Assembly: GCA_964058845.1 (NCBI GenBank)
Contig: CAXKVR010000948.1
Location: 1-14,259 of the forward strand
Direction: 5' to 3'
DNA from: Carex sylvatica
Lineage: Eukaryota > Streptophyta > Magnoliopsida > Poales > Cyperaceae
DNA length: 14,259 nucleotides
Positions 1-10,793 of this stretch are shown in pieces. Below the pieces are notes generated by a model. It searched no databases and was not told the origin of the DNA. It saw only the letters and a list, made by a program, of their open reading frames with translations. Each line of letters begins with the position of its first letter. Within the stretch, counting starts at the first letter, position 1. The position numbers were made by a program, and so were the translations under genes.

Positions 1-632
1 GTTATAAACATAGCTTTAAATATTTGGATATTAGCGCTGAAAATAAAAGTTAGACAATATTGAAAGGTTTTCTGTTAAACTGCTTGAAGAATGCGCTCGG
101 ATATGATGGCTCGGGGTACCAGGACATTTCTTCTCTTTTTTTGAAATGCAAGAATTTCAGATTAATCGCGTATTAGATATAGAATAATTACTTTACAGGT
201 TAAGTATAACCAATTAATATCTTGAAATTTAGATTGATCTTAATAAGAATAAGGCAATTCCAACATCACTCAATATGAACGCCTCAATATATTTTTCTGG
301 TCAAGTGGATATTTTTAATGTATATTATTATTCGCCCTTTTAGTTTTTGGTAATAATAGAAAATCTTCAGGTATATAATTTTGTAGTAAAGAAAAATTAT
401 AAGAGTAAATAAATAAAGACAGACAATGAATCGAGTAACTTGTAAAAGACAATAATATATAAGACAAGGAATAGTGCGATGATAAGAGTGGATAGAAATA
501 TATTGACAATATCGTTTGGATGGTAGAAATAGTATTTGATAAACCCTTGCGTAGTAAATGAGAAGGAGAAAAAGAGAAGGGTGATAGTAAAAAGTAAAAA
601 GTAAAAAGTAAAAAGTAAATGAGATTTGGAGA
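1..632. other. AT-rich non-coding DNA 3' of the methyltransferase gene
   Basis: No gene is supported here. The longest open frame (about 64 codons, minus strand, 315-509) is low-complexity, rich in Ser/Tyr/Leu, matches no family I recognise and has typical intergenic AT composition. The part next to 632 should hold the 3' UTR of the minus-strand methyltransferase, but I see no clear AATAAA signal on that strand. The one structured feature is a 7-bp tandem repeat at 586-620. Confidence 0.6.
586..620. repeat. Tandem repeat (AGTAAAA)5
   Basis: Five head-to-tail 7-bp units AGTAAAA, the last one ending AGTAAAT. The array lies about 12 bp beyond the stop codon of the minus-strand methyltransferase, so it probably falls inside its 3' UTR, read there as TTTTACT repeats. 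A simple minisatellite that may be length-polymorphic. Confidence 0.9.
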
Positions 633-1946
633 TTAGAATGAAGCGGCGGAAGGCTTTTGGAGAAGCGCAGTGAGATAAAGGTCGCGGTTCTTGACCCCGC
701 CGGCGTCCGTCTTATCCCCCACCGTCCACTTTATTATCCTATAACCCATTCGGATCAATATCGGCTTATACACCGAGTCCATATCCACACCCTTACAGAA
801 AAAATGGTCAATCCACAGCAATCCTCCAGGACGTAACACTCGGTCCACGTCGTACACCATGAACTCCAGCACTGGTACCGGGATCCACCGGTTCACAGCA
901 TGCCCTGTCCGGACAAGGTCTACCACTCCGTCCTGCACTGGGAACCGGGCTTGCAAGGGAGAATGTAGAGGAATCAAACCACGGGATGCGGCACTTTCAG
1001 AGAAAGGATGGCCCAGATTCAGTGTGGTCGTCAGGACAGTAGTGTTCCAAGCACGGCGGAGCGCTGCCGCCAGTGATCCGCTGCCTCCGGCGACGTCCAG
1101 GGCCAGGTTGATTGGAGCAGCACGGGATACTTGAGCGAGGCGGACAAGTTGAGTAATGGACAGATCGAGAGTAGATCTGACAGAGAAAGGGTTGGGATCT
1201 TGGAGTTTAGAGAGGGTAGCGGGATTGGAGGTGGGGGTGAGAGAGAAACAGCGTCGACGAGGGAGTGGGTGACAGCCACGAAGTAGAAGGGATTCAGCAA
1301 GGGAAGAGGAGGAAGAGGGGCAAGTGGAGAAAGGAGTGTAGTTCATGTACTGACGAAGGAGAGTGGAGTGGGAGGCACACGCGGAGGAGATGGGCGAGAG
1401 GTGGGAGAGGAGAACGAGCTCGGACGGAGGGGGAGGAGTGGAGGAGGAAGAGGCGTGGGAGGGGTGGGAGTGGAGGTGGGAGAGGTGGGAGATGGTGGCA
1501 CGGATAGTGTGAAGCTGGCGGAGGAGGTGCTCTGGAGGTTGGTCGTGGTCGTCGGAGGAGGAGGAGAGGGGGAGAGGAGGGGGAGAGGAGAAGAGGCGGT
1601 GGGAAGAGGAGAGGTGGTAGAGAGAGAGAATGTTGGTGGTGACCATGGCGAGCAAGAGGAGTAGGTTGAGGCCCATGCTAGAGCTATAGCTTGGCCCAGC
1701 TCCAGCTGCAGCTCCAGCTCCGCCTGCCATTGGCAGCTCTTCTTCTATATCACTGTCACTGGTAACGGTGGTAACGGTGGTAACAGTGGTAACAGTGGGA
1801 AGTGGGAACACAGGAGAAGATTTTGAACTTTTTTGGTGAAAGCTTAAGCCTCTACCCGCAGCCCGCAGGCGCAGGCAATCCAGACAAAAAGTAATTGAGT
1901 ATAGTGGGAAGTGGAATAGGAGTCCGCTCCGCTGTCTAAACTTCAT
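633..1946 (-). CDS. Membrane-anchored SAM-dependent methyltransferase-like protein (At1g29790 type)
   Basis: Single-exon frame of 437 codons. Residues 91-112 form a hydrophobic segment (MGLNLLLLLAMVTTNILSLY), as expected for a type II signal anchor of the endomembrane system. After a Ser/Pro/His-rich linker (about 113-180) come family blocks: YMNYTPFSTCP (200-210), LLLRGCHPLPRRRCF (220-234), a SAM-binding motif I LALDVAGGSG (281-290), DLVRTGHAVNRWIPV (343-357) and DVDRVLRPGGLLWIDHFF (366-383), ending YLTALLQKP. These match plant proteins annotated as probable methyltransferases; the substrate is unknown. Start: 1946 is the first ATG after an in-frame stop and gives the outer limit. The ATG at 1676 has the best context (A at -3, G at +4) and sits at the conserved anchor, with 1730 as a third option. 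Residues 1-90 contain a translated 9-bp repeat (TVT) and look unconserved. The linker between RRRCF and motif I seems shorter than I recall for the family. Confidence 0.85.
   Translation of the reverse strand: MKFRQRSGLLFHFPLYSITFCLDCLRLRAAGRGLSFHQKSSKSSPVFPLPTVTTVTTVTTVTSDSDIEEELPMAGGAGAAAGAGPSYSSSMGLNLLLLLAMVTTNILSLYHLSSSHRLFSSPPPLPLSSSSDDHDQPPEHLLRQLHTIRATISHLSHLHSHPSHASSSSTPPPPSELVLLSHLSPISSACASHSTLLRQYMNYTPFSTCPSSSSSLAESLLLRGCHPLPRRRCFSLTPTSNPATLSKLQDPNPFSVRSTLDLSITQLVRLAQVSRAAPINLALDVAGGSGSLAAALRRAWNTTVLTTTLNLGHPFSESAASRGLIPLHSPLQARFPVQDGVVDLVRTGHAVNRWIPVPVLEFMVYDVDRVLRPGGLLWIDHFFCKGVDMDSVYKPILIRMGYRIIKWTVGDKTDAGGVKNRDLYLTALLQKPSAASF
1761..1796. repeat. 9-bp minisatellite, four copies
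   Basis: Four head-to-tail units, GGTAACGGT twice then GGTAACAGT twice. On the minus strand they read as Thr-Val-Thr repeats within the extended N-terminus of the methyltransferase frame, upstream of the better start codons at 1730 and 1676. The period is a multiple of three, so the frame stays open whatever the copy number. This stretch may be 5' UTR rather than coding. Confidence 0.85.
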
Positions 1947-2130
1947 TTACAGTTAAAAACATTTGAAAGAAGTTCATAGGCCCTGGCCCACCCATTGTCA
2001 TTTGTTCAAATGTTCGTTACAATTGGATTGGACGCCAATTTTTTACCTGTCTTAGTCGTCTGCCCTGCTTTATTAATTATCACAAGTCAAAACACATCAT
2101 TCATTATTTAGCTCTTTCAAGTTTCAACAC

Positions 2131-2156
2131 TATATATATATATATATATATATATA
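2131..2156. repeat. (TA)13 microsatellite
   Basis: Uninterrupted TA dinucleotide run, about 185 bp upstream of the first ATG of the minus-strand methyltransferase frame. It is both a simple repeat and a possible TATA region, and its length is likely to vary between individuals. Confidence 0.9.
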
Positions 2157-2196
2157 CATCTCACCAAATTTTAATTATCCGCTCCGTTTTCACCCC

Positions 2197-2224
2197 TGAT
2201 AGGTGATAGGTGATAGGCGACAGG
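2197..2224. repeat. Short tandem repeat (TGATAGG)3 plus degenerate copy
   Basis: Three exact TGATAGG units followed by the diverged unit CGACAGG. It sits in the spacer between PLGG1 and the methyltransferase gene. No function can be assigned. Confidence 0.8.
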
Positions 2225-2343
2225 TTATAGCTACACTCCACATGACTTCATGCAGTCACATTTTTCATTTTTCTCATCTTTACATATAGTGATATTTAAT
2301 GACATCTACATATACATGACATGGCAACTCCAAAAACATCTAA

Positions 2344-4321
2344 TTAACCAGCTATCAACATTAGGCTTTGCCTAACAGCAGGTACTGAACAAATTAAAGA
2401 ACCAAAAATACCAGTTAATGCATATGCAATTGCACAAAATGGGAGAGCCTCTGGTTCCTTTGCCGATAATGCTGCAGTTCCAAGCCCATGTGCACTGTAC
2501 CAGCAAAAACTCACCATGTCAAACCCAGGAGATAAATAATAGCATTTATTTCTCAATCATACACATGTGCTTATGGATAACAGTTCTTTTATGCTATCTA
2601 TATTTTACTCTTTTCTACCTTGAAGCTGTTGCTATTCCTCTAGCAATGGGGTCATTTAAACCTAGTTTGTCCATCACAGCTTGCACAAAATTCGCACCAA
2701 TTAAACCAGTCAGAACCACCACAGCTGCAGTTAGTGATGCATTCACACCTATCCAAAAAGAGAGACAAAAACAATTAAAATGTGAAAAGCAAAATTAATT
2801 TTGCATGTAAACTGTGAGGTAGAAGTTACCATCGAAGAAGGAAACTATGCTCAAGGCAAGTGCAACTGTAATGCATCTCGGTAAAATAGATATGGTAAGT
2901 GTTGGTTCCAGACCAATTAGACGACCGATTATGGCTGTAGAATAGAGCGAGAAAGTCGATGCAATTATTACTGATGAGAAAATCTCAGCTGCGTGCCTCT
3001 TGACAAGCTATAATTTAAGTAACAAAGTTGTCATTCATTATCATTGTTATTATTTCATCATGAAGACAATTTTGTAGGTATGTCAAACATAAACCTTTCT
3101 CTGCTTGAACATTGAAAATGCGAAGGAGATAATAACAGATCCGAGAAAACCCATTAAAATGTCACCCGCTCCAGGATTTGACGAAGCTTTTGTTAGGTAA
3201 TCACCTAATCAGAATCATATTGCATTTTGGTTTCCAATAGTTAGTAAAGAATTGGGAAGGATTAAGATGCTGAGGTTCATTAATACAACATTAATAAGCC
3301 CAAAACAAAAACAAAAATGAAGAAAGGTTTGGTAAGAGTGCTGACAGCACTGCATGAATTAGTGCAAGAGAGACAAACCTAAAACAGCATCAACTCCTGA
3401 TTGGGATAACAGGCCATATGCTACTGCTGCTAAATCAGCTGAAAGTGCGCAGCAGATAATAGGATGAAATACTTTCTTTATCTCAGACGGCAACCTGAGA
3501 AAGAGAAATAGTTTATACAAACAACGACATTTTGCATCTAGAAATTTACAGCTCGGTATGTGGGTTCAGAGATCAAATTATTGGTCACGTACTGTAGGAA
3601 TTCACAAGTTCCAAATGCATATTCTAAGATGGTATATATGCAAATTGTTCTGTTGCAAGAATATGTGTAAACGCTGACAATAAGGTTATTACCCAGAACC
3701 AACCATATAACCTATGACTGTGGCTGCAAGTAAGAAAGGAAGACAGGTTCTCGCACTGGTTCCAAGAGCAACCGGCTTGAAATATGCAAGACCAAAAGAG
3801 GAAACAAAGACTGCACTCCAAGCCCAGAGCTCTACAACTGAGAAAGGAGATGGTTTTGCCATAGGCTCAGCTGGAATCATCTCTGTCTTTACTATCTTTC
3901 TCACAGTTAGAGCCGTGTACCCTGCCACAGCTAATGAGGCTATCCAACCACCAGCTGGAAAAGAGCAAATAACAAATTCTTACAGGGGCATATTTGTCAT
4001 TTGTATTCTATTCTACCAGCACTAACCAGTAAGATGGTATCCTGCCAAGTATGTTAACTCTTACCAGAAACGGCATTCTTAAATTAATTTACATTAGAGA
4101 CAAGAAACGTCTGAGGTTGTAAATAGAATATATGTTATGTTTGATCAAATTTAGAAGAAATACAAGTATTTAACATATTTTGCCATTTTTACGAACAATT
4201 TTTTTTTTCCTAAGATATATTCTTATGTGATCAAGCAACGAAACCGACCTGGCCTTGACCAGACCAAAAAGCTTTGGGTCGGTCCATTTCTCACCTAAGA
4301 CCCAGCCCATTAAATCTTCAA

Positions 4322-4353
<32 letters not shown>

Positions 4354-5275
4354 GGGAGAAAAATTTAACATAGAAACATTAAAAGAAAAATAATTCAACT
4401 TTTCAGCTATAGTATTAGACAGGTAATCAGCCCTTTTCACCACTCATTCAGCTGTTATATGCTGTTTCTTATTAAATTTAGGAAGGCAGGGTACATAGAA
4501 CAGACCTGTGATGAAACAAATCTTGAGGCCAGAAGCAGCAGGTACATCCCGTACTGCCAGAGGAAGAACAACCAATGAAGGCACATAGAACAGCGGCAGA
4601 TACCGCTGTATGAAAAGCGTCGCAGGTTGAAAGAAATTCATCAGGCTGGTTGCTACTGCTGGGACCACTGAGTCGAAAACAATGAGAACAGAAAACACAC
4701 AAAACATGCCGAAGAGTGCGCTTGGGAATTTGATGGAGGCTGCCACAAAAGCTTTCTTTAAGAGCTTGTCAGATGCAAGGATTATGCCGAGAGATACGGC
4801 CAAATGCAATATCTTGACGACCTATAGCATTGAAGTCAAAACATGTATGTACATGAGATGGTACATTAGTGAAAACATTTATGACTAAATTGACAATGAA
4901 TCAAAACAATTGAACTTGACTCACAATGGAGAAGTCAAATGCAGGTTGGCCTTGATCAGTGCCAGCTGAATTTGTGACAATTAAATCCTGATTGATGTTA
5001 GCAGCACCATAGAGAGAATCCATTTGCCCAAAACCATAAATGGGCATGGAATTGGAATTGGAATTGGAATTGGAATTGGAATTGGAATTGGAATTGGAAA
5101 CTTTACAACCAAGGCGTAGAGAGGCCGACTCAAAATGGGAATAATAAATTGGTCTTTTGAAAGAGGAAATAGGGGATACTCTGAGTCTGAACAGTGATGA
5201 TGTGTGTAGCAGCTGTGGACTATTGAATAGGGTAAAAAGTGGGGGCTTAGTTAGAAAGGCAGAGAAGGAAGCCAT
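2344..5275 (-). CDS. PLGG1: Plastidial glycolate/glycerate translocator 1 (LrgA/LrgB-fusion membrane protein)
   Basis: Eight exons: 4925-5275, 4506-4821, 3693-3954, 3379-3494, 3095-3204, 2830-3007, 2619-2748, 2344-2494. All junctions are GT-AG, phases agree, and the total is 1614 bp (537 aa, near the usual size of about 510). Known role: chloroplast inner-envelope carrier that exports photorespiratory glycolate and imports glycerate. Residues 1-about 70 (MASFSAFLTK..., Ser/Arg-rich, almost no acid) form a transit peptide. An Asn-Ser tract follows at about 80-95. The LrgA-like hydrophobic half spans exons 2-3 (HLAVSLGIILASDKLLKKAF; KFPSALFGMFC; PLFYVPSLVVLPLAVRD), then AVAGYTALTVRKIVKTEM. The LrgB-like half spans exons 4-8 (LPSEIKKVFHPIICCALSAD; KQRKLVKRHAAEIF; ILPRCITVALALSIV; SSAHGLGTAALSAKEPEALP; SVPAVRQS). 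The start is the first Met of the transit peptide. No frame damage; it looks functional. Confidence 0.95.
4328..4353. repeat. Poly(A) run, about 26 bp, in PLGG1 intron 2
   Basis: Uninterrupted A run inside intron 2 (3955-4505), the longest PLGG1 intron at 551 bp. On the transcribed strand it is a poly-U tract about 375 nt upstream of the intron's 3' splice site, too far to act as its polypyrimidine tract. Its length may be inexact because homopolymers assemble poorly. Confidence 0.9.
5048..5098. repeat. Coding hexanucleotide microsatellite (GGAATT)8.5 in PLGG1 exon 1
   Basis: Eight complete GGAATT units plus a half unit. On the minus strand they are read in frame as alternating Asn-Ser codons just after VS and before MPIYGFGQM. 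The period of six keeps the frame whatever the copy number. The tract lies between the presumed transit peptide and the first membrane segment, so it probably affects only an unstructured leader or mature N-terminus. Confidence 0.95.
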
Positions 5276-6219
5276 TTTGGTTGGAGGGAGAGGGAGAGGG
5301 AGAGGGAGAGGGAGAGGGAGTGGTTGACTAGTAGAGGCCGGAGGAGCTCAGCAATGACTGACTTATTGATGAGAGAGAGAATAACTCTTCTTTCATAACT
5401 TGTATTATTTGCCCCCATTTTGTTTCTTTCGACGTCAATCGATTCTAGGTGAGGTGGAAAGAGAACAGAGATATCCGTTGGATTGGCATTCACACAATTT
5501 TGGATTAGCCCTCCCTCTCTTCCTTCCTCTCTGGTCTCTCTCAAATCTCAATTGGACGGTATCATTGATTGTCCTTCTGAATTTATGAATCATTTGGGCC
5601 AGAATATGAATCTTAATTTAAGCACCTCAAGGCCCAATAACACTTGGCGTGAATTCCTATCCCGTGTTTACTCGATCGAACATCATCTAACTCTGGGGGT
5701 CACTCGCAGAGGATTGTTCTGTTTAGAACTTTAGATAGTTAATGAACTGTGCAAATTAGGTAGGAAAATATCACATAATTGGACGGTGCCAATAACTTGT
5801 ATAACACCAATCATATCATATCAGGGAATGCATCAATCTTCAACAAACAGATCCACAATGCGCATAAAATAATATTAAGCATATTTGACGTACAAAACAC
5901 TTACAAGAATTCAACACAAAACCATGTCAAAGAAGAATTACCAACTAATTGCTCGTACCAATCATCCATTCCGGCAGAGCAGAGCAGAGAAGAGCAGCTC
6001 ATTATAGACATTTTCTTCATAGCTGCTCCAAGATCTCTTAAAATCTATTTAGTATTTACTATGACAAAACTTCACAAGGTCTACCCAAAGCCCCACTAAG
6101 GCAAGGATCCAAAATACTTTCTTTCTTACGAGAGAGATACTTTTCCAAAAGGGGGTAACTTGTACAGGACAATAATAATTGTAAGGGTCCTTGTTTTCGT
6201 AATTATAAGAAAATACAAG
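5276..6219 (-). promoter_or_regulatory. Spacer: CCT 3' UTR and PLGG1 promoter/5' UTR
   Basis: 944 bp with no credible gene; the short plus-strand frames here (such as 5779-6099) show no family similarity. The part next to 5276 is the PLGG1 5' UTR and has a pyrimidine-rich repeat on the transcribed strand. Further upstream are an ACGT-core element (minus strand TGACGTC, 5431-5437), of the type bound by bZIP factors, and two TGGGCC site-II-like motifs in opposite orientation (5595-5600 and 5631-5636). The part next to 6219 should be the CCT 3' UTR. Motif calls are by eye. Confidence 0.4.
5286..5319. repeat. (GGGAGA)n repeat in the PLGG1 5' leader
   Basis: Five to six GGGAGA units ending about 11 bp upstream of the PLGG1 start codon. 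On the transcript it is a CU-rich stretch directly before the initiation region, a composition common in plant 5' UTRs (Y-patch-like). The boundary is approximate because GA-rich sequence continues on both sides. Confidence 0.85.
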
Positions 6220-8403
<2,184 letters not shown>

Positions 8404-8600
8404 GTGTTCAAACTTCAAATTGAGAGAGAGAGATTCTCAAACTCACAATTTGTTACAACTAATTGGATTTGGGGGGTATAACTGTATAGTTACTATATAT
8501 ATATTCAAGGGATCATGTCATGTCCTGCTAGTTTTTTTGGGGCCCGCTCACCTGAATTAGCACCCACGCTAATGCTACCAAAGAAAGTCGACTGCTTAAA
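8404..8600 (-). promoter_or_regulatory. CCT 5' leader and probable core promoter
   Basis: Upstream of the CCT start codon on the minus strand, a TATATATATAT stretch at 8494-8504 lies about 90-100 bp before the ATG. This would place transcription initiation near 8465 and give a short leader. A GA-rich run (gagagagagaga, about 8422-8433) falls in that leader as a CU-rich tract. A GGGCCC palindrome lies at about 8540-8545. The TATA call rests on position and composition only. Confidence 0.4.
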
Positions 8601-9129
8601 AATAATTTATAATAATAGACAAATATTTGCACATCATACGAAATAGTTAATGTAAGATATAATGAAGTTTTTTATTTTCAGTTAGCAGTAATGAATACCA
8701 AATGGTTATTATATATATATATATATATATTTATTCTTATTGACTAACTAAAAGAAACAAATGTGCACACTTAATTACTTGTAAACTAATGAAAGAAAAA
8801 AATAGCATCCTTGTTCACCTTACCGAATACGACGTGAATAAATTAATTGAGTAAAAATAATATTTTCGTTAATAGTTAATACTCTAACCACATAAATCTA
8901 TTTCAGCACTTTTTTCTCTCTCTCTTTTTAACAGCTATCTTTTTTTTAATCCTGATGCATCTTTTTTTTTGGCGAAATCTAATTTTGTTTTCTTCGTTTT
9001 TTACTACGTCCAGAAAGTCTTTTATATATATATATATAATTATATATAATTATATTCCCTTCCCCTCAAAATTGGAAAAAAATCAGGCATAGAAATAGCG
9101 TCTCGCCGTAATCTGATATGAATATTGTT

Positions 9130-9185
9130 GATTTTGTGAATAGATTGGTGTTCTATCTTATTTAGTTTTCTATTTTCACAAAATC
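9130..9185. repeat. Imperfect inverted repeat (hairpin)
   Basis: The left arm GATTTTGTGAATAG (9130-9143) pairs with CTATTTTCACAAAATC (9170-9185), apart from a two-base bulge. The pairing can be continued a few bases outward (TTGTT / AACAA). The loop is about 26 bases. It could be the remnant of a small inverted-repeat transposon, but no target-site duplication is visible. Confidence 0.65.
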
Positions 9186-9259
9186 ACCAACAAATGTGAT
9201 TTCTGTCGAACAAATTAAACGCGTGATGGACAACTACAGAGGCCTTCTCGGCCGTCTGA

Positions 9260-9281
9260 TAAATCTGATGCATCAGATTTA
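9260..9281. repeat. Perfect 22-bp palindrome
   Basis: The half-site TAAATCTGATG is followed directly by its exact complement, with no spacer, centred between 9270 and 9271. It is well above the length expected by chance in 14 kb. No function is known to me. Confidence 0.85.
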
Positions 9282-9871
9282 ATTTTTTGAACGGAAAATA
9301 AAATATTCTGTTAATTTAAAGGTTTTTGAATGTATAATTCTTACTTCTAGATGTTGATTAATATTTAACGGAGCACTACTGGAAATAATCTTTTCTATGC
9401 AACATTAATTTATAGTGCCAAATATGTATTGTTAATTTGTGTGTTGTTTGTTTATAATTAGGTGCGACGTCTCAATATGAGTTGGTAAAAGTTTTTTACA
9501 TTTTTATAATGTAGTATTTCATTACAGGAATGAAGATCAAAACCATATAAAAATACATGATTGGCAAATAGAAAAAAAAACAGCTCTTCTTTTCAGCTGT
9601 CAAATTTCTACTGGGCACCGTATCGCAGAATTCGCATAGATCAAAATGAAACTGCGTCATCTATTGAATATTTTTAAGATGCTCCCAACAAAATACTCTC
9701 CGCTAGTTCCTTAGATACCGTGATAACTAACTAACTAATAAATAAATAAATTCCAAGGGATCAAAATGAATCTAGTCCAATCTGAATTATTTATTTTGTG
9801 TGTTAATCTAAAGATCTCAATCCAAGTCAATTGCGTGGGTCCCACGTGGCGTAGGTCTCACGACCGAATTC

Positions 9872-10039
9872 GCATTCTCTGCGATATCTCATATTTTGCG
9901 TCACTTTTTGGAAAATCTCAACCGTTCATATACGTTCTGCGCGAATCTCAAAGCTTAAATAATACTGCCCCTCTACGTCATCCCCGGATAGGCACCGGAC
10001 ACGTCGGTCACGCAAAATATGAGATATCTCAGAGGATAC
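9872..10039. repeat. 30-bp inverted repeat around a 108-bp GC-richer spacer
   Basis: The left arm at 9872-9901 (begins GCATTCTCTGCGATATCTC) and the right arm at 10010-10039 (begins ACGCAAAATATGAGATATC) are near-perfect reverse complements, with mismatches only toward the outer end. The 19 inner pairs are exact. The spacer carries the phrase ATCTCAACCGTTCAT, a kind of wording I associate with plant DNA-transposon remnants. CACGTG G-boxes flank it at 9843-9848 and 10106-10111. It is probably an old miniature inverted-repeat element, but I found no target-site duplication. Confidence 0.6.
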
Positions 10040-10182
10040 GCACTCCTCACGAGCAACTTTCTTGATCCTGTGGAGAAAGCGTCAAACGGGAGAGAGTCTC
10101 GTCTCCACGTGTCACTCTCAGTGAAGGTATCCTTCGACCCAGTCCACCTGTCGAGGTGACTCACCTCACAACTTGGTCGCCC

Positions 10183-10192
10183 ATTGGGTTGG
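10183..10192 (+). repeat. Left target-site duplication of the Mutator-like element
   Basis: ATTGGGTTGG is repeated exactly, in the same orientation, at 11832-11841, abutting the two terminal inverted repeats. A 9-11 bp duplication is the hallmark of Mutator-superfamily insertion. Confidence 0.85.
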
Positions 10193-10275
10193 ATTTTTTT
10201 TTATAAACCAAAATTAAAAATAATAATTTCAAACAAACAACACAATTACTTTTTGTTTTTACAAAAAAATATAAA

Positions 10276-10311
10276 ATTTCAGTCCGCTACTCTTTTTTTT
10301 TGGACTGAAAT
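10276..10311. repeat. Hairpin motif ATTTCAGTCC...GGACTGAAAT, left TIR copy
   Basis: Ten-base arms at 10276-10285 and 10302-10311 are perfect complements across a 16-base spacer that is mostly T. The motif starts 83 bp from the element's left end; its mirror copy in the right arm ends 88 bp from the right end, so it belongs to the terminal repeat. It is a plausible transposase-binding or fold-back structure; function inferred only. Confidence 0.8.
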
Positions 10312-10793
10312 GACAATTCAGACTATGTTAGTTTTACGACTTTTCAAAAAGGCGACCACAAAAAATTCGAAAAAAACTCCGGATTTAAATGACATTTCAA
10401 TACCGATAAGTTTATTTTTTTTCCCATTCACGATAGACAGGCTCTGACTCTCTTATCTTTCCTTCTTTCTCTATTCTCATTTCCTTTGCTTTTCTTTCCA
10501 CCGATCCAACACTTTTGTTTTTTACTCTCAAAATTCCATTATTATTTAGATATCAGACTTCCTAACACTCAAATGTGGTGTTTGATTGTGGACTAAAGCT
10601 AAGGAAGCCTAAATTGGTTATTCCAATTTAGGTCGATCTAAATTATTTATGTTTGGTTGCGGTCTAAAGTTAAATCATAGCTTAAAGTCTTAAAGTATAC
10701 CTTGTTTGGTTAGAGTTGGTGGAGGACTAAAGTTTTGAAAGCCTAAATTAGTTAATTATTTATAATAAGATACTAATTATATAATATTATTAA

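Larger units (their letters stand above)
1947..2343 (-). promoter_or_regulatory. Spacer: PLGG1 3' UTR and methyltransferase upstream region
   Basis: About 400 bp separate the PLGG1 stop from the methyltransferase frame, both on the minus strand, so this stretch must carry the end of one transcript and the promoter of the next. On the minus strand it contains AATAAA (plus-strand tttatt, 2069-2074), a possible PLGG1 poly(A) signal 270 bp past the stop. It also has a TGGGCC site-II-like motif at 1985-1990, a (TA)13 run at 2131-2156 that could supply a TATA-like element, and a TGATAGG triplet repeat at 2197-2217. These assignments rest on motif and position only. Confidence 0.4.
8601..9837. other. 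AT-rich intergenic DNA with short palindromes
   Basis: No gene is supported. There is a (TA)n run at 8710-8730, TA-rich stretches at about 9022-9053, an imperfect inverted repeat at 9130-9185, a perfect 22-bp palindrome at 9260-9281, and short TAAC/TAAA repeats near 9725-9751. The 12-mer GATCAAAATGAA occurs twice (9639-9650 and 9759-9770). I see no transposon boundary with a target-site duplication here. Confidence 0.6.

Noticed and set aside
315..509. 64-residue minus-strand open frame
   Set aside because: Low-complexity Ser/Tyr/Leu composition in AT-rich DNA with no homology that I recognise. The length is expected by chance.
859..1664. Plus-strand open frames rich in Gly/Arg/Glu over the methyltransferase
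   Set aside because: The composition is the mirror of the Ser/Pro/His-rich minus-strand protein. No family similarity; shadow frames.
2418..4025. Plus-strand open frames across PLGG1
   Set aside because: They run antisense through PLGG1 exons and introns, ignoring splice boundaries, and show no motifs.
8556..8573. ATTAGC/GCTAAT mini-hairpin upstream of CCT
   Set aside because: Six-base arms are expected by chance at this scale; nothing else supports a function.
9639..9770. Repeated 12-mer GATCAAAATGAA as a target-site duplication
   Set aside because: The enclosed 108 bp have no terminal inverted repeats and the flanks are not otherwise alike. Probably coincidence.
9872..10039. microRNA precursor
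   Set aside because: The stem is only about 30 bp with a 108-base loop and mismatches at the outer end. Without small-RNA data, a transposon remnant is a simpler explanation.
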